From positions 1 to 61,248 of the forward strand of contig NZ_JAHLQJ010000025.1 in NCBI RefSeq assembly GCF_018919145.1: a stretch of DNA of 61,248 nt, given 5' to 3'. Source of the DNA: Paenibacillus brevis (GTDB lineage Bacteria > Bacillota > Bacilli > Paenibacillales > Paenibacillaceae). The translations under genes and the position numbers were made by a program. This document shows, one piece after another, positions 59,084 through 61,248 of the stretch. Below the pieces are notes generated by a model. It made no database searches. It saw nothing but the letters and a program-made list of their open reading frames with translations, and was not told the origin of the DNA. Positions within the stretch are counted from its first letter, which is position 1. The number at the start of each line of letters is the position of its first letter.

Positions 59084-60271
59084 GTGCAAGTGACTTATCG
59101 ACCGACCCGGGCTGTTATTGATCTGGATGCCCTATACTCCAACTACCGGAGATTTCGTGAGGTTCTGCCTGCAGAGATGAAGCTGCTTGCTTGTGTCAAA
59201 GCAAATGCCTATGGGCATGGAGCAGTGACAATTGCAAGAGAGCTGGAACGCTTTGGCGCGGATTATCTCAGCGTAGCATTTTTGGACGAAGCGCTTGAAT
59301 TGCGGAGTGCCGGGATCACGATGCCAATTCTGGTGCTGGGCTATACTCCTCCTCATGGAGTACATAAGGCGTGGGAGCATCGTATTACACTGACCGCGTT
59401 CAGTGATGAGGTGCTGGAGGCGATAGGGCAACTTGATCCTACGGAATTTGATCATAAGCTGCAAGTCCATGTCAAGATTGACTCGGGAATGGGGCGCCTC
59501 GGACTGCGTACCGCAGAACAGGCCGTGCCCTTTATTCTGAGACTTCGTCAGCTTCCCCATGTGGAGGTTGAGGGACTGTTCACGCACTTTGCCACGGCGG
59601 ATGAACGGAACAAGAGCTATACATTGGAGCAGTATCGGCGTTTTCAGGTAGTAGTGGACGCGCTGCGCAAGGAAGGGATTGAGATCCCGGTTATACATAC
59701 GGGTAATAGCGCAATTGCCATCGACATGCCCGAGCTGTCTGTCAATATGGTTCGGATCGGCATTTCGATCTATGGTCTGTATCCATCGGATGAGGTTGGG
59801 AAGGAACGAATTGAGCTGAATCCGATTTTGACGCTGAAAACCGAGATTGTGTGGGTAAAGACTCTACCTCCGAATTCGGCTATCAGTTATGGAGCCAGAT
59901 ATGTAACTAGCAGCGAGGAGATCATCGGTACATTGCCGATTGGCTATGCCGATGGATATTCGCGGATGCTGGGAGGCAAAGCGCAGGTATTAATACGCGG
60001 CCGTCGTGTTCCTGTCGTTGGAACGATCTGCATGGATCAATGCATGGTTTCGTTAGAGGCTTTGGCTGACGAAGCCGAAGAAATTCAAGCCGGCGAGGAG
60101 GTTGTACTCATCGGCCAGCAGTCCGGCAGCGTAATTACCGCGGACGAACTGGCTACGAAGCTTGGAACCATCCCTTATGAATTGGTCTGCATGCTGGCCC
60201 ATCGTGTTGTCAGAGTGTATGTACGCTCGGGTGAACCAGTCACGGTAGTTAATGCGCTATTAAGTGAATAA
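59084..60271 (+). CDS. alr: Alanine racemase
   Basis: This PLP enzyme interconverts L- and D-alanine for peptidoglycan. The 395-residue protein shows the PLP lysine in VKANAYGHGA (Lys39), HVKIDSGMGRLGLR near residue 129, HTGNSAIAI near 205, and the catalytic Tyr in AISYGARYVTS near 267 with TLPIGYADGYSRML and GTICMDQCMVSL after it. GTG start at 59084 behind GAAGGTGACC. Upstream gap 58907-59083 has only weak hairpins. It precedes the ndoAI-ndoA pair, the conserved Firmicute order. Confidence 0.96.
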   Translation: MQVTYRPTRAVIDLDALYSNYRRFREVLPAEMKLLACVKANAYGHGAVTIARELERFGADYLSVAFLDEALELRSAGITMPILVLGYTPPHGVHKAWEHRITLTAFSDEVLEAIGQLDPTEFDHKLQVHVKIDSGMGRLGLRTAEQAVPFILRLRQLPHVEVEGLFTHFATADERNKSYTLEQYRRFQVVVDALRKEGIEIPVIHTGNSAIAIDMPELSVNMVRIGISIYGLYPSDEVGKERIELNPILTLKTEIVWVKTLPPNSAISYGARYVTSSEEIIGTLPIGYADGYSRMLGGKAQVLIRGRRVPVVGTICMDQCMVSLEALADEAEEIQAGEEVVLIGQQSGSVITADELATKLGTIPYELVCMLAHRVVRVYVRSGEPVTVVNALLSE

Positions 60272-60496
60272 TTGCAGTGATTGACAAAAACCAACAAAAC
60301 TTTTTTGTCCTGGAAGGAATTTATGCCGGAGCATCGAAACAATAATACATGGCATTATTGAAGTATATTGTTTATAATGGGATGCAGCATACTTGATATA
60401 CGCTCGGCATATACTTCTTTGTATATATTTCCTTGAATAACGCTATACTGTATGTCAGGGAACAGGGTCGACTAGGTTTTGGGGGTGGGAGTTAAG

Positions 60497-60778
60497 ATGG
60501 CCAATTTGCAGAACACCAAAAGAATCATGATCAGTTTGCCGGATCATCTTTTACAGGAAGTGGATGGAATCGTAGCAATGGAGAATTCCAATCGCAGCGA
60601 GTTGATTAGGCAAGCCATGAAGCTGTATTTGAATGAGCGGAAGAAGAGATTCATTCGCGAGTCGATGCAGCGCGGCTATATGGAGATGGCAAAAATCAAT
60701 CTTTCCATGGCCTCTGAAGCATTCCAAGCGGAGGAAGATGCAGACATCACTCTGGACCGCCTAGTAAGCGGGGTGTAA
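60497..60778 (+). CDS. ndoAI: Antitoxin NdoAI (MazE-type, ribbon-helix-helix)
   Basis: The 93-residue protein has an N-terminal ribbon-helix-helix DNA-binding domain (KRIMISLPDHLLQEVDGIVA, NRSELIRQAMKLYLNERKKR) and an acidic C-terminal tail (FQAEEDADITLDRLVSGV) that would wrap around the toxin. It neutralises NdoA and probably represses its own operon. The length equals B. subtilis EndoAI. The ATG at 60497 is preceded by GGGGGTGGGAG; upstream in-frame codons overlap that site. The toxin start lies 3 bases after its stop. The 225-base gap after alr likely holds its promoter; no confident consensus. Confidence 0.93.
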   Translation: MANLQNTKRIMISLPDHLLQEVDGIVAMENSNRSELIRQAMKLYLNERKKRFIRESMQRGYMEMAKINLSMASEAFQAEEDADITLDRLVSGV

Positions 60779-60781
60779 CTA

Positions 60782-61132
60782 TTGATCGTAAAGCGCGGTG
60801 ACGTTTTTTTTGCGGACCTTTCTCCTGTTGTAGGCTCAGAGCAGGGTGGAGTAAGGCCTGTGCTTATTATCCAGAACGATATCGGCAACCGATTTAGCCC
60901 TACGGCAATTGTTGCTGCTATAACGGCGCAAATTCAGAAGGCAAAGCTGCCGACGCATGTTGAGATTGAAGCGGCGACGCATGGCTTTGACCGGGATTCC
61001 GTAATTTTGCTGGAGCAAATTCGTACGATCGACAAACAGAGACTTACTGACAAAATTACGCACTTGGATGAGGAAACCATGAAGAAGGTCAATGAAGCCT
61101 TATTGATCAGTCTTGGGTTAATCGACTTTTAA
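60782..61132 (+). CDS. ndoA: Endoribonuclease toxin NdoA (MazF/EndoA)
   Basis: The 116-residue protein is a PemK/MazF-fold mRNA interferase, which in Bacillus cuts single-stranded RNA at UACAU. Seen: [40 protein letters not shown], the catalytic region with [19 protein letters not shown], and [16 protein letters not shown]. Length equals B. subtilis EndoA. TTG start at 60782, poorly placed for strong initiation, which keeps toxin below antitoxin. It is translationally coupled to ndoAI and ended by a strong terminator. Confidence 0.95.
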   Translation: MIVKRGDVFFADLSPVVGSEQGGVRPVLIIQNDIGNRFSPTAIVAAITAQIQKAKLPTHVEIEAATHGFDRDSVILLEQIRTIDKQRLTDKITHLDEETMKKVNEALLISLGLIDF

Positions 61133-61143
61133 GTGTTCATATG

Positions 61144-61178
61144 AAGCGCCCTGACTTTTAAGCCGGGCGCTTTTTTAT
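61144..61178 (+). terminator. Terminator of the ndoAI-ndoA operon
   Basis: AAGCGCCC (61144-61151) pairs with GGGCGCTT (61164-61171), followed by TTTTTTATT. Confidence 0.92.
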
Positions 61179-61223
61179 TAATGGCTTAAGCCAGTTGAGT
61201 ACGCGAAGCGTGCGAAACAGAAA

Positions 61224-61244
61224 ACCACCCGCTATGCGGGTGGT
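61224..61244 (-). terminator. Hairpin at the right window edge
   Basis: ACCACCCGC (61224-61232) pairs with GCGGGTGGT (61236-61244) around three bases. On the minus strand it is followed by TTTCTGTTTC, so it probably terminates a minus-strand gene beyond the window. Confidence 0.6.
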
Positions 61245-61248
61245 GTAG

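Overview
The window looks like chromosomal DNA of a Paenibacillus-like, low-to-mid GC Firmicute. The signs are a CIRCE-controlled groESL operon, Gram-positive lipoproteins, LplB/YtcP-type sugar ABC transporters without their own ATPase, YesM/YesN-type two-component regulators, an opuA betaine operon next to a GbsR-type regulator, and the Firmicute order ydcC-alr-ndoAI-ndoA. No tRNA, rRNA or CRISPR array was seen.

Layout. (1) 1-2330: groES-groEL behind a sigma-A-type promoter and CIRCE. (2) 2344-6284: a strongly decayed prophage (integrase piece, repressor pieces, broken XhlA-type holin, first codons of an amidase endolysin) between two copies of a 15-bp direct repeat, with a few small genes still intact. 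(3) 6364-6721: a 39-residue holin-like peptide gene with SD-sequestering hairpin and a convergent antisense promoter, a candidate type I toxin-antitoxin locus. (4) 6939-19441: an N-acetylmuramic acid / peptidoglycan-sugar gene cluster: RpiR-family regulator, MurQ etherase, ABC importer (binding protein and two permeases), AnmK, acetyltransferase, PIG-L-type deacetylase, NamZ, NagZ and a BadF-type amino-sugar kinase. The glycosidases lack signal peptides and there is no PTS transporter, so import of intact sugars or disaccharides followed by cytoplasmic cleavage is the likely scheme. (5) 19518-22398: Eis-like acetyltransferase, a wrecked PfkB sugar-kinase gene, an L,D-transpeptidase and small proteins. 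(6) 22538-37483: a mannoside / N-glycan utilisation locus: GH125 and GH38 on the minus strand, then divergently an ABC importer, a second GH38 and a GH130 phosphorylase, followed by a membrane AraC-type regulator.

(7) 37689-41480: opuAA-AB-AC glycine betaine importer and divergent GbsR-type regulator. (8) 41652-45428: large membrane-anchored alpha/beta hydrolase and an APC amino acid permease. (9) 45619-52777: a third sugar ABC importer with a response regulator/histidine kinase pair. (10) 52855-57742: MFS exporter, a MITE-like insertion with 8-bp target duplication, small Sm-like and CD3324-type proteins, a SpoU methyltransferase, a GNAT protein, and debris including the 3' end of trpS. (11) 57785-61132: ydcC-like lipoprotein, alanine racemase, and the NdoAI/NdoA (MazEF-type) toxin-antitoxin pair.

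Cross-cutting signals: three copies of a dispersed intergenic repeat (6751, 16774, 41545), three paralogous short Sm-like proteins with hydrophobic tails (3391, 21511, 54425), and cre-like sites at the two sugar loci. Functions are inferred from recognisable motifs and gene order; nothing here was checked against a database.
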